64,000 bases of DNA, taken from NCBI GenBank assembly GCA_041749255.1, contig JBGTBR010000018.1, positions 4,628-68,627 on the forward strand, written 5' to 3'. Shown one piece after another: positions 34,034 to 42,256 of this stretch (its first letter is position 1; every line of letters starts with the position of its first letter). The position numbers and the translations under genes were made by a program. Below the pieces are notes generated by a model, which was given only the letters and a program-made list of their open reading frames with translations, did no database searches and was not told the DNA's origin. The DNA is from JABDLO01 sp041749255. Lineage in GTDB: Bacteria; Bacteroidota; Bacteroidia; Chitinophagales; Saprospiraceae.

Positions 34034-34717
34034 ATGGAATCTGAAGTTAGAATTCTGATAGTAGATGACGAGGAAGATATAATTGAGTTTTTAAAATATA
34101 ATCTTGTTAAAGAAGGATACCAGGTGGAAGTGGCTCTTGATGGCCAGCAGGCTATAGAACTCGCAAATTCGTTCCAACCTCATTTGATTGTATTGGATAT
34201 TATGATGCCGGGTATGGATGGTATCGAGGTATGTGAGAAATTACGTGAAATGCCCAATCACAAAGATACCATCATTGCTTTTCTTACGGCCCGGTCAGAA
34301 TCTTTCACTCAGATTACGGCTCTTGAGATTGGAGGCGATGATTTCATTAACAAGCCCATTAAACCCAATGTTTTTAAGGCCCGTGTAAAAGCATTGATCA
34401 GAAGACATCCTGAATTGGGAGTCAGACAGGAAAATTTTGTATCTTTCGGAGATCTCAAGATCAATCATGAGCAGTTTACCGTGATTTTGAAAGACAAAGA
34501 AATTGTTCTGGCCAAAAAAGAATTTGAACTTTTGACTCTATTAACCTCCAAACCCGGCAAAGTATTTAAACGGTCGGAAATTTTATCAAAAGTATGGGGT
34601 AGTGAAGTCATAGTCGGGGACAGAACCATAGATGTACATATTCGGAAACTGAGAGAAAAAATTGGGAGTCATTACATCCACACTATGAAAGGAGTGGGTT
34701 ATAAATTTGATATGTAG
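34034..34717 (+). CDS. OmpR/PhoB-family response regulator
   Basis: The 227-residue protein has a receiver domain with the acidic pair in ILIVDDEEDI, the phospho-acceptor aspartate in LIVLDIMMPGMDG and the lysine in INKPIKP. A winged-helix output domain follows at about 130-227 (LLTLLTSKPGKVFKRSEIL, VWGSEVIVGDRTIDVHIRKL). It should bind DNA when phosphorylated by the histidine kinase encoded 3 bp downstream. The sensed signal is unknown. Confidence 0.92.
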   Translation: MESEVRILIVDDEEDIIEFLKYNLVKEGYQVEVALDGQQAIELANSFQPHLIVLDIMMPGMDGIEVCEKLREMPNHKDTIIAFLTARSESFTQITALEIGGDDFINKPIKPNVFKARVKALIRRHPELGVRQENFVSFGDLKINHEQFTVILKDKEIVLAKKEFELLTLLTSKPGKVFKRSEILSKVWGSEVIVGDRTIDVHIRKLREKIGSHYIHTMKGVGYKFDM

Positions 34718-34720
34718 GCA

Positions 34721-35770
34721 TTGCATAAAAATCTAACACTTCGCCAGATCACATGGATGATCACGGCCATAATCGCCGCTATCTCACTGATGGTATTGAT
34801 AGCCCTCATATGGTCGGGCTTTCTCATAATTTCGTTTTATTTTATCCCTCTTATATTTGTATTACAGGTAATTGTATCTTATCTCATTGTAAAAACATTG
34901 CTGGAAAGGTATGTTTTTAGAAAAATTAAGTTGATTTATAAATTTATTTATGATTCAAAACTCGGGCCGGCTTCCGGAAAGCAATCCATCAACTTTAATG
35001 AAACGAGCATAGAAGACGTCAATCTGGAAGTTATCGAATGGGGGAAAAGAAAAGAGAAAGAAATAGAAACACTCCGAACACTGGAAAATTACAGAAAAAA
35101 TTACGTCGGCAACATTTCTCATGAGCTGAAAACTCCAATTTTTTCTATCCAGGGTTACTTGCATACGCTTTTGGATGGAGGTTTGTACGACCACAATATC
35201 AATGTAAAGTATTTGGAAAGAGCTGCTGTCAACGTAGACAGGTTACAAAATATAGTGGAAGACCTCGAAGTGATCAGTAAACTCGAAAGCGGCCAGGCTT
35301 TTCTTGACATAAGGCCTTTTGATATAAAAGTTTTGGCGGATGAGGTCATCAGTGATCTGCAGGTTATCGCTGCTGAAAAGAGCACCACCATCCGGTATAA
35401 GGAAGATGCCAATCAAAACTTTCAGGTATTAGGCGACAGAGAGGCAATACGGCAGGTTTTGATTAATCTTCTCGTCAATTCTATAAAATACGGGAATGAC
35501 AAAGGGATTACAAGGATAAGTTTCTACGATGTAGATCAGAATATCCTGGTGGAGATTTCAGACAATGGCATAGGTATCGAAGAAAAACACCTTAAACATG
35601 TTTTTGACAGATTTTACAGAATAGATGCCAGCAGATCCAGGTCGGAGGGAGGGTCTGGACTTGGCCTCTCCATTGTAAAGCACATAATAGAAGCCCATAA
35701 ACAAACCATACACGTACGCAGCTCTCCTGGCATAGGATCTACATTTGGGTTTACCCTTAAAAAGGCATAA
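34721..35770 (+). CDS. PhoR-like sensor histidine kinase
   Basis: The 349-residue protein begins with TTG three bases after the regulator's stop (an ATG lies 12 codons further in). Two membrane spans (about 10-60) with almost no periplasmic loop precede a HisKA domain with H in VGNISHELKTPIFSIQGYL and an ATPase domain with NLLVNSIKYG, ISDNGIGIEEKHL and GGSGLGLSIVKHI. With so small an outside loop, it probably senses the membrane or a partner protein. It works with the preceding regulator; PhoB/PhoR-type control is a possibility. Confidence 0.9.
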   Translation: MHKNLTLRQITWMITAIIAAISLMVLIALIWSGFLIISFYFIPLIFVLQVIVSYLIVKTLLERYVFRKIKLIYKFIYDSKLGPASGKQSINFNETSIEDVNLEVIEWGKRKEKEIETLRTLENYRKNYVGNISHELKTPIFSIQGYLHTLLDGGLYDHNINVKYLERAAVNVDRLQNIVEDLEVISKLESGQAFLDIRPFDIKVLADEVISDLQVIAAEKSTTIRYKEDANQNFQVLGDREAIRQVLINLLVNSIKYGNDKGITRISFYDVDQNILVEISDNGIGIEEKHLKHVFDRFYRIDASRSRSEGGSGLGLSIVKHIIEAHKQTIHVRSSPGIGSTFGFTLKKA

Positions 35771-35800
35771 AAAAACCCCTCCATTCGTTTAGGAGAGGTT
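35767..35800 (-). terminator. Terminator, minus-strand reading
   Basis: On the minus strand AACCTCTCC and GGAGGGGTT form a 9-bp stem with one G-T pair around TAAACGAAT, followed by seven T (complement of 35769-35775). It lies beyond the stop of the convergent barrel-protein gene; the same hairpin could also stop kinase-gene transcription from the other side. Confidence 0.65.
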
Positions 35801-35937
35801 CTCAGTGTTGGTTTTAACAGTTGCAAATCCCATTAATTTGGTATGCTGCTGTTTACATCGAAAATAGTTCTTTTACTGTTTTAGTTCAATTTAGCCTGAA
35901 ATACTTCATGCCAAAATGATGATGTACGTTTGGTTCT

Positions 35938-36573
35938 CTAAAATTTTATTCCCATCGAAAATATTAACCTCGAAGGGTCATTGCTCAATGCGTACTCCGA
36001 TCCGGCTATGAGAATGGAATTACCTGCAAAGGGTAAGTTTCCTTCATAACTCGTAGTGAATCTGAGTTTCCAAATATTTACTCCCGCACCTGCCTGAAAT
36101 CCATATGTTGCGGATCTCAGCCTGTGTTGTAAACCTGAAATATCAAGTATATCCCTTGTTCTGTCCAAATGAATATGGGCAACCGGCCCGGCAAATAATC
36201 TGAACATGAAGAATTTTATGCCTACCATTACGGGTATATCGATATTGTGAAAAGTTTCGGTTTTAACCTGTGAAAAAAATTCTCCCTCATTGTATTGCTC
36301 CAGACTGTAAATGGCAGAAGTAGAATTAAAAATAACAGAAGGTTCGATAAATAGTCCGGCTAAAGTGATCCGGCTATAAACTCCAAAGTGCACTCCGTAT
36401 TGAGCGTTCTGCAAAAGCAGGTTAATTTCTTGCTGTTCTCCCTGAAGTATCGGTATCGTCTCAGCGGCAAGATCGGTAGAGTTCAAACCCATTTTCATCC
36501 CAAATTCAAACTGTGAGAAAAGGTGGGAAGAAATAGAAAAGGCGAAAACCATGCAAAATAGAATAGAACGCAT
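35938..36573 (-). CDS. PorT-family outer-membrane beta-barrel protein
   Basis: The 211-residue protein has a cleavable signal (FAFSISSHLFSQ) and the alternating pattern of a small eight-strand barrel (FEFGMKMGLNSTDLAAE, GVHFGVYSRITLAGLFIEP, TYGFQAGAGVNIWKLRFTTS), ending SMGIKF with the terminal aromatic. It is of the porin-family/PorT-like group, function unknown. It is convergent with the kinase gene and shares a terminator region. Confidence 0.75.
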   Translation of the reverse strand: MRSILFCMVFAFSISSHLFSQFEFGMKMGLNSTDLAAETIPILQGEQQEINLLLQNAQYGVHFGVYSRITLAGLFIEPSVIFNSTSAIYSLEQYNEGEFFSQVKTETFHNIDIPVMVGIKFFMFRLFAGPVAHIHLDRTRDILDISGLQHRLRSATYGFQAGAGVNIWKLRFTTSYEGNLPFAGNSILIAGSEYALSNDPSRLIFSMGIKF

Positions 36574-36781
36574 GATGATTGATTTATCGGTTAGAAAATA
36601 ACAAAGTGATCTCTATAGTAAAACCAGCTATTAATGACGTTATCTTATCAGCGCTCGATTTCATAAGTTCGATTTCATAAGAACTTCTAAAGAAGGCTGG
36701 TTTTTTTTTATTTACTTTACATCTCATGCCGGAATTGGTAATATATTATATAAAGTTTATATATGACAAAAATTGTGCCGT

Positions 36782-37396
36782 ATGGAGATTCATGAGATAG
36801 ATTATGTCGGAAGTTTTCCTTCAGAATCAGCCAGCCCTAAATTAAACATTCCGGAATTTGCTTTCATCGGAAGGTCTAATGTAGGAAAATCATCGCTAAT
36901 TAATATGATTTCCGGCAGAAAAGAATTAGCTAAAGTATCTAAAGCTCCAGGTAAAACCCAATATCTTAATTTTTTCCTGGCCAATAAAAAATGGCATATT
37001 GTAGACCTGCCTGGATATGGATATGCCAAAATATCCAAGCAGAAACGCGAACAATGGGAAAAGATGATTGAGCGTTATCTCGTAACGAGACAACAATTAA
37101 TATGCACTTTTGTGCTACTGGATGTGAGACTCCCTCTCCAAAAAATTGATCTCGAATTTATAAATTGGTTAGGAGAGAGGGCTGTTTCGTTTACATTGTT
37201 GTATACCAAAGCGGATAAGGTGAGGCCTTCTCAATTAGATGGTCATATCAAATCCATACAGGATGGTCTTTTGCCTTATTGGAATTTTTTGCCAGAACAA
37301 TTTGTAACAAGTGCAGAGACCAGAATGGGTAGAGAAGAATTACTGGGATACATGGAAAACCTTGTAGATGCTTTTTATGGCCAAATGACTGAATAG
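36782..37396 (+). CDS. engB: Ribosome-biogenesis GTPase EngB/YihA
   Basis: The 204-residue protein has all EngB motifs: P-loop FIGRSNVGKSSLINMISG, APGKTQYLNFF, G3 in WHIVDLPGYGYAKISKQKRE and G4 in LLYTKADKVR. It assists large-subunit assembly and is usually essential. I start at ATG 36782 (MEIHEIDYVGSFP). An in-frame TTG three codons upstream is less likely, and the ATG at 36763 is out of frame. Confidence 0.95.
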   Translation: MEIHEIDYVGSFPSESASPKLNIPEFAFIGRSNVGKSSLINMISGRKELAKVSKAPGKTQYLNFFLANKKWHIVDLPGYGYAKISKQKREQWEKMIERYLVTRQQLICTFVLLDVRLPLQKIDLEFINWLGERAVSFTLLYTKADKVRPSQLDGHIKSIQDGLLPYWNFLPEQFVTSAETRMGREELLGYMENLVDAFYGQMTE

Positions 37397-37399
37397 TAC

Positions 37400-37407
37400 T
37401 ACCTTTG
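37400..37407 (+). promoter_or_regulatory. Possible promoter -7 element for the acyltransferase gene
   Basis: TACCTTTG fits TAnnTTTG, four bases after the engB stop and 27 bp before the TTG start. No convincing TTTG lies 19-21 bp upstream, so it is only suggestive. Confidence 0.3.
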
Positions 37408-37433
37408 CCAAACCTCATTAATTATATAGCATA

Positions 37434-39110
37434 TTGAATAGTGTATATCCGCATATTATTCCTGAAATAGAAAAATGGCCTATTTATCAGGTTAGCAAGA
37501 ACCGAGCTGTTTTTATACAGGAACTGAATCAGTTTTCATTTGACAGAATGCTGGAGCTGCACAGTCATGAAGTGGACGATATTGTGGCTAAAACCATATA
37601 TCTGGAAAAGATAAGGTCTAAGAATGTTCCATGGAAGGTAGATCCTCCCGATGAAGCCAGTTATTGGGTCAATCTGGAAAAGGAATTTCAGGCTTGTACA
37701 ACCCGTGAGCAGAAAATTGAAATTTTAAGGAGGATCATCAACAGATACTCCGAAGAAATCACCGGAAGTTTTAATCCGAAAACTTTCAAATTTGCACGCC
37801 GGTTTCTCACCTCATTTTTCAAACGATTGCTCAATACAGCAGCCGGCAGAAAACATAGAAGAATTTGGGGTAACAGATATCAACTACAGGACAGGATAAA
37901 AGTAACAGGTTATGTAGACCAGTTCCGTTCTTTATTTTCAAAAGGTACCGTCGTGGTGGTTCCTACCCATTTTTCTAATTTGGATTCCATTTTAATAGGT
38001 TACGCTATGGATGCTGTTGCCGGGGTGCCGGCTTTTGCCTATGGGGCGGGTCTTAACCTGTATGAAGTAGAACTGATTGCCTACTTCATGAATCGTCTGG
38101 GGGCTTACAAGGTCGACAGGCGTAAGAAAAACCCCATTTACCTTGAATGCCTCAAATCCATGGCTTGCTACTCCTTGCAAAAAGGTGTAAATAATATTTT
38201 TTTCCCGGGAGGTACCAGATCCAGAACAGGTGCTATAGAATCAAAATTGAAACTGGGTTTGTTGGGTTCAGTGATGGAATCTCAGCGAATTTTTATACAA
38301 AATGGCAAAAACGAAAAGATTTTTATTGTACCCATTGTGGTCAGCTATCATTTTGTACTGGAAGCAAAGTATCTTATAGATCAGCACCTGAGATTGACCT
38401 CCAAGGAGAAGTATGTAAAATCCAGGGATCAATACACATCCTATAGAAAGATTTTGAAATTTATTTGGTCATTGTTTTCTGAAAAATCAAAAATCACTCT
38501 GTCCATTGGAGAGCCGATGGATGTGTTGGGCAATATAGTGGATGCGGACGGCAACAGCCGGGATAGTAAAGGGCAGATAATTGATTTGAGCGAATACTTT
38601 GAATGGGATGGTGAAGTGACTGCCGATCATCAACGAGAGACGGTATATACAAAAATGTTGGGAGATAAGATTTTGGAAAGCTATTACAGAAATAATGTGG
38701 TATTGAGTTCACATTTTGTTGCATTTACGGCATTTCGCTTATTTAGAAGACTGCACAAAGGCATGAGCTTTGATGATTTTATAAATTTGCCGCCTTCAGA
38801 ATTTAATGTACCCATGAATGAATTTTATGTCGCCTTGGAAAAAGTGAGAAATAAACTCATTCAGATGGAGCAAAAGAATGAAATAAAGCTTTCAGAAACC
38901 ATGCATGAAGAAATAAAGGGAATGGCAGAATACGGAATCAAAAACCTGGGAATTTACCATATTTCCAAACCACTGATTATTTCACAAGACATTTTACAAA
39001 CCCAGGATATCAGGTTGTTGTACTTTTACCATAACAGATTAGACCACTGTCAATTGGAAAAAGTATTGGAAGATACAGAATCTTTTATGGAAAAAATGAA
39101 CCGGCTATGA
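37434..39110 (+). CDS. Glycerolipid acyltransferase (PlsB/PlsC type)
   Basis: The 558-residue protein has the acyltransferase HX4D motif at H179-D184 (VVVPTHFSNLDSILIGYAM) and the substrate-binding motif NIFFPGGTRSRTGAIESKL. The N-terminal 150 and C-terminal 200 residues are helical and extend it beyond the usual PlsC size, approaching PlsB-like layout. It should esterify glycerol-3-phosphate or a lysophospholipid at the inner membrane face. The start is TTG; no upstream ATG is in frame before the engB stop. The exonuclease gene follows at 37 bp. Confidence 0.82.
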   Translation: MNSVYPHIIPEIEKWPIYQVSKNRAVFIQELNQFSFDRMLELHSHEVDDIVAKTIYLEKIRSKNVPWKVDPPDEASYWVNLEKEFQACTTREQKIEILRRIINRYSEEITGSFNPKTFKFARRFLTSFFKRLLNTAAGRKHRRIWGNRYQLQDRIKVTGYVDQFRSLFSKGTVVVVPTHFSNLDSILIGYAMDAVAGVPAFAYGAGLNLYEVELIAYFMNRLGAYKVDRRKKNPIYLECLKSMACYSLQKGVNNIFFPGGTRSRTGAIESKLKLGLLGSVMESQRIFIQNGKNEKIFIVPIVVSYHFVLEAKYLIDQHLRLTSKEKYVKSRDQYTSYRKILKFIWSLFSEKSKITLSIGEPMDVLGNIVDADGNSRDSKGQIIDLSEYFEWDGEVTADHQRETVYTKMLGDKILESYYRNNVVLSSHFVAFTAFRLFRRLHKGMSFDDFINLPPSEFNVPMNEFYVALEKVRNKLIQMEQKNEIKLSETMHEEIKGMAEYGIKNLGIYHISKPLIISQDILQTQDIRLLYFYHNRLDHCQLEKVLEDTESFMEKMNRL

Positions 39111-39147
39111 TTTTTGTTTTTTGAGAAAGTAAAAAGAAAGTTAAAAC

Positions 39148-39690
39148 GTGAATTTTATCATATACGATCTGGAAGCAACGTGCTGGATGGGAAGGCCTCC
39201 TCAGGGGATTCAGGAAATTATTGAAATAGGTGCTTTTAAAATCAATGAATACGGAGAAGTGCTTTCGTCATATTCTACTTTTATCAAGCCGGTGGTAAAC
39301 CCGGTTTTATCTTCTTTTTGTCAAAGACTTACCAGCATTTCTCAACAGGATGTCAACAGAGCCAGAAAATTTCCGAATGCCATACAGGATTTTCAGGATT
39401 GGGTAGGTGTATACGATAGTGATTATTTACTTTGTTCCTGGGGTAAATTCGATGTACAATTACTCCGAAATGATTGTAATCTTCATAAACTCGAAACCGA
39501 CTGGTTGGAATATCAAACCAATCTAAAAAGTCAATACCACGACCTCAAGAAAATGGTAAAGTACACAGGACTTAAAAATACCGTGGATAGAGAGGGATTT
39601 GAATTTACGGGAATCCATCATAGGGCCATATCAGACGCCGAAAACCTGGCTAAGATTTTTATAAAATATATTGATGAATGGGTGTATTGA
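39148..39690 (+). CDS. DEDDh 3'-5' exonuclease (KapD/ERI-1-like)
   Basis: The 180-residue protein has the exonuclease acids in FIIYDLEATCW (D and E), IQEIIEIGAFKI, the D in LLCSWGKFDVQLLRND, and H-x4-D in GIHHRAISDAENLA. This is the small ERI-1/KapD group acting on RNA or DNA 3' ends. It starts with GTG and lies 37 bp after the acyltransferase gene on the same strand. Confidence 0.88.
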   Translation: MNFIIYDLEATCWMGRPPQGIQEIIEIGAFKINEYGEVLSSYSTFIKPVVNPVLSSFCQRLTSISQQDVNRARKFPNAIQDFQDWVGVYDSDYLLCSWGKFDVQLLRNDCNLHKLETDWLEYQTNLKSQYHDLKKMVKYTGLKNTVDREGFEFTGIHHRAISDAENLAKIFIKYIDEWVY

Positions 39691-39949
39691 GCTTCTTAGT
39701 TTTTTACTTTTAACCTAATTTCCTCTCAAACATAATTAAAAGTTAAATCCTCCTTTTCAAAGTATGATCGAATAAAGTTTAGGAAATTAAGCTTATATTT
39801 GCGCAATTAAATTGTGGAATTATGCATTTTTTACACCGCTTTTATCCACTGTAAGCTCAAGTTTATCTATAAATTTGATTGTAGAGAACTTTACATTTCA
39901 TTTTTCTTTTTATTCACATGATTACTCACAACAAAAAATTTGACAACAC

Positions 39950-40672
39950 ATGAAAAAAATATTATTTAACCTCATCGTACTTTTATCTTTTTCAACCATC
40001 GTTTTTGCGCAAAAGACAATGTCATCAGGTTACATTAAAATGGAAATTGTAGACATTTCGTCCGATAATCCTCAGGTAGCTATGTCTATGGAAATGATGA
40101 AAGGAACCGCTACAGATATATACTTCAATGAGGAAAAGACGTTGACCAAAATGAATATGATGGGAGGTATGGTCGAAATAACTAACCTCTATAACAATTC
40201 GAATGACAAAGTAGACATGCTTTTCAACGCCATGGGTCAGAAAATGCATATCGAAAGTACTAAAGAGGAAAGAGAAGCCCTTGAAGGAGACGCAGCCGAA
40301 ATGATGAATAACATGAAAGTGGAAGAAGATCCTTCTGATACAAAAACCATTTTGGGACACAAATGCACAAAGGTTAAAGTAACCAATCCTTCTGCTGGAC
40401 AGGGAATGTTAATAGAAATGTATATAGCTAAAGATATCAAAGCCAGCTCAAAATCAATGCAAGGTTTACAAAATGTAGAACTAAATGGATTTCCACTGGA
40501 AACCATTATTACTTCTGCAGAACCAAATATGACCATGGTCATGAGAGCGGTAGATATGAAAACCGAAGTAGATGACAAAGTATTTGTTTTAAAAACAGAT
40601 GGATTTCAGAAAGTAACTATGCAAGATTTTCAGAAAATGATGGGTTCCATGGGAGGAGCAATGGGATTCTGA
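39950..40672 (+). CDS. DUF4412 secreted protein
   Basis: The 240-residue protein has a signal peptide (LFNLIVLLSFSTIVFAQ) and a body rich in Met with ILGHKCTKVKVTNPSAGQ and EMYIAKDIKASSKSMQGL, matching DUF4412. The function is unknown; the domain is found in periplasmic or surface proteins of this phylum. Promoter-like -7 elements TATATTTG (39794-39801) and TAAATTTG (39870-39877) lie upstream without a clear -33 partner, and a good terminator follows (40704-40727), so the gene is probably a single transcript. Confidence 0.8.
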   Translation: MKKILFNLIVLLSFSTIVFAQKTMSSGYIKMEIVDISSDNPQVAMSMEMMKGTATDIYFNEEKTLTKMNMMGGMVEITNLYNNSNDKVDMLFNAMGQKMHIESTKEEREALEGDAAEMMNNMKVEEDPSDTKTILGHKCTKVKVTNPSAGQGMLIEMYIAKDIKASSKSMQGLQNVELNGFPLETIITSAEPNMTMVMRAVDMKTEVDDKVFVLKTDGFQKVTMQDFQKMMGSMGGAMGF

Positions 40673-40703
40673 TCGATTTTCTGTAATAAAATATATAATC
40701 AAT

Positions 40704-40727
40704 GGGGATGCTTTCGTCCCCTTTTTT
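40704..40727 (+). terminator. Rho-independent terminator after the DUF4412 gene
   Basis: GGGGATG and CGTCCCC form a 7-bp stem with one T-G pair around a CTTT loop, followed by TTTTTTATTTTT. It lies 32 bp past the stop codon. Confidence 0.85.
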
Positions 40728-40741
40728 ATTTTTACACTTCT

Positions 40742-41494
40742 ATGAACACAAGACAGATTTGTATTGTCAGCGATATCCATGTCACTGCTCCTGGTCAATT
40801 GGCCATGGAAATCGATACCAGAAAAAACTTTGAAGACATCATAAACAGGGTCAAATCAGACCCGATAGAGCATATTATTATATGTGGCGACTTGTGCTAC
40901 CAGGAGCCCCGGGAAGATGTGTACATTTGGGTAAAAGGTATTCTCGACAGTACCGGTATTCCCTATAGCCTGATTGCGGGAAATCACGATGATTCAAAAT
41001 GGATGACGACAGTATTCGGGCTCGAAAAAGATTATCATTCCGTTTCCAATGAGTTGTATTACATAAAAGAAGTTTCCGGAAAGACTATCATGTTTCTGGA
41101 TTCAGGCAAAGGTTTCATGAGCAATGAGCAATATCATTGGATGATCAACTCCCTGGAGGAACATCCGGATATTCATATCATTTGTATGCACCACCCCCCG
41201 GTATTTGGTGGCATACCGCATATGGATACAAAGTATTCATTTACGCAAAGTGATCGATTTGTACAGGCATTGGCTCCCTTTGATCGTTTATTTACCGTTT
41301 TTTGTGGGCACTACCATGTAGAAAAAACCATCAGGTATCGCAATTTGGAGGTTTTTATCACACCTTCTTGTTTTGTACAGATAGATTACCGAAACGAGGA
41401 ATTCATTCCCGACCATACCCTGATTTCCTTTAGAAATATTTGGATGGAAGAAAAGTACCTTGCCACCTCCGTTCATTATATTACCGAAGTGTAA
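40742..41494 (+). CDS. Metallophosphoesterase (CpdA-like)
   Basis: The 250-residue protein has the calcineurin-like metal motifs in order: CIVSDIHVTAPG (D, H), IIICGDLCYQEP (GD), LIAGNHDDSKW (GNHD), ICMHHPPVFGG (H) and FCGHYHVEK (GHxH). The pattern resembles cyclic-nucleotide phosphodiesterases such as CpdA, which would suit a genome carrying an adenylate cyclase, but other phosphoesters are possible. It begins 15 bp after the terminator hairpin and lacks a signal peptide. Confidence 0.85.
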   Translation: MNTRQICIVSDIHVTAPGQLAMEIDTRKNFEDIINRVKSDPIEHIIICGDLCYQEPREDVYIWVKGILDSTGIPYSLIAGNHDDSKWMTTVFGLEKDYHSVSNELYYIKEVSGKTIMFLDSGKGFMSNEQYHWMINSLEEHPDIHIICMHHPPVFGGIPHMDTKYSFTQSDRFVQALAPFDRLFTVFCGHYHVEKTIRYRNLEVFITPSCFVQIDYRNEEFIPDHTLISFRNIWMEEKYLATSVHYITEV

Positions 41495-41525
41495 ATTGGG
41501 CGAATTAACTATAAGCACACTCTTA

Positions 41526-41610
41526 TTCAACCCCGTTCGGGGTTGAACGGCAGTTAAATTTTAACCCTGCATTGCATGCAGGGCTATTCATATTTAATCC
41601 CTTCGGGATT
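41526..41610. repeat. Cluster of three short hairpins
   Basis: TTCAACCCC/GGGGTTGAA (41526-41547, 4-nt loop), CCCTGCA/TGCAGGG (41565-41583) and AATCCC/GGGATT (41596-41610, 3-nt loop) follow one another at about 20-bp intervals, joined by GCTATTCATATTT. They resemble intergenic palindrome repeats of this phylum. They differ in sequence from the ACCTCGAAGGT family and may belong to another transposase. Confidence 0.65.
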
Positions 41611-41858
41611 TACCAATGATTCATTAAAGTTATTCAGCCTTACCAATTTTAGAATTATAGCCAATGCAGTTTATGACGATAATCCCAAAGAACACGAATA
41701 TCAATAACCTTTACTATTTTGAAATAAGCCATTCAGGCTATTGCTATGCAGTCTTCCCACAACAACACCGACACGAAGAAGTACTAAATAACATTCCCTC
41801 ATCGTGATGTTTTAGCATAGAATAATTAGCGAGAAATAGAAACTGAAAATGTAATATA

Positions 41859-41935
41859 CGAAGTATTATACGACTTGCCCTTGTGATAGGTGTCACGAAA
41901 AACCACAAAGGAAACCGCATAGATGAAATGCTTAT
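41859..41935 (+). repeat. 80-bp dispersed repeat, plus-strand copy
   Basis: This is a shorter copy of the element at 19763-19847, inverted with respect to it: CGAAGTATTATACGACTTGC, CTTGTGATAGG, GTCACG, then AACCACAAAGGAAACCGCA and AGATG. The rest of the interval 41611-42256 contains no gene that I can support. Confidence 0.65.
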
Positions 41936-42101
41936 TGACTTCATTTGCACGAAACCACTTTCAGCCTATTACATAAACCCTATTTGCGTCCCCTTGTGGA
42001 TAGATTACCCTGAAGTTTCTTAGCAAAGATTTCCGAGTTTTTTTCTTAACCATAAATATATTCAGGATTTTGACACTACTTAGATCTTATGTTTCAACCA
42101 G

Positions 42102-42115
42102 AAACCCCGAAGGTC
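42102..42115 (+). repeat. Solitary ACCTCGAAGGT-family repeat
   Basis: AAACCCCGAAGGTC differs from the core by one base (C for T) and shows that the family reaches beyond the two dense clusters. Confidence 0.55.
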
Positions 42116-42256
42116 TTTTCTTCTGCTTTAGGTTTATACTATTTTCAGCACTATATTTACCCTGATGATTTTGAAATTATATTATTCTTTTCTGACTACA
42201 AGGTTTGCTTTTTCTTTCCCAAATCGAATTGAGAAATGGATCAAAAATAGGCATGA

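Noticed and set aside
41744..41950. 68-codon minus-strand frame
   Set aside because: It covers the 80-bp dispersed repeat and has a cysteine-rich, non-protein-like composition; no homologue is recognised.
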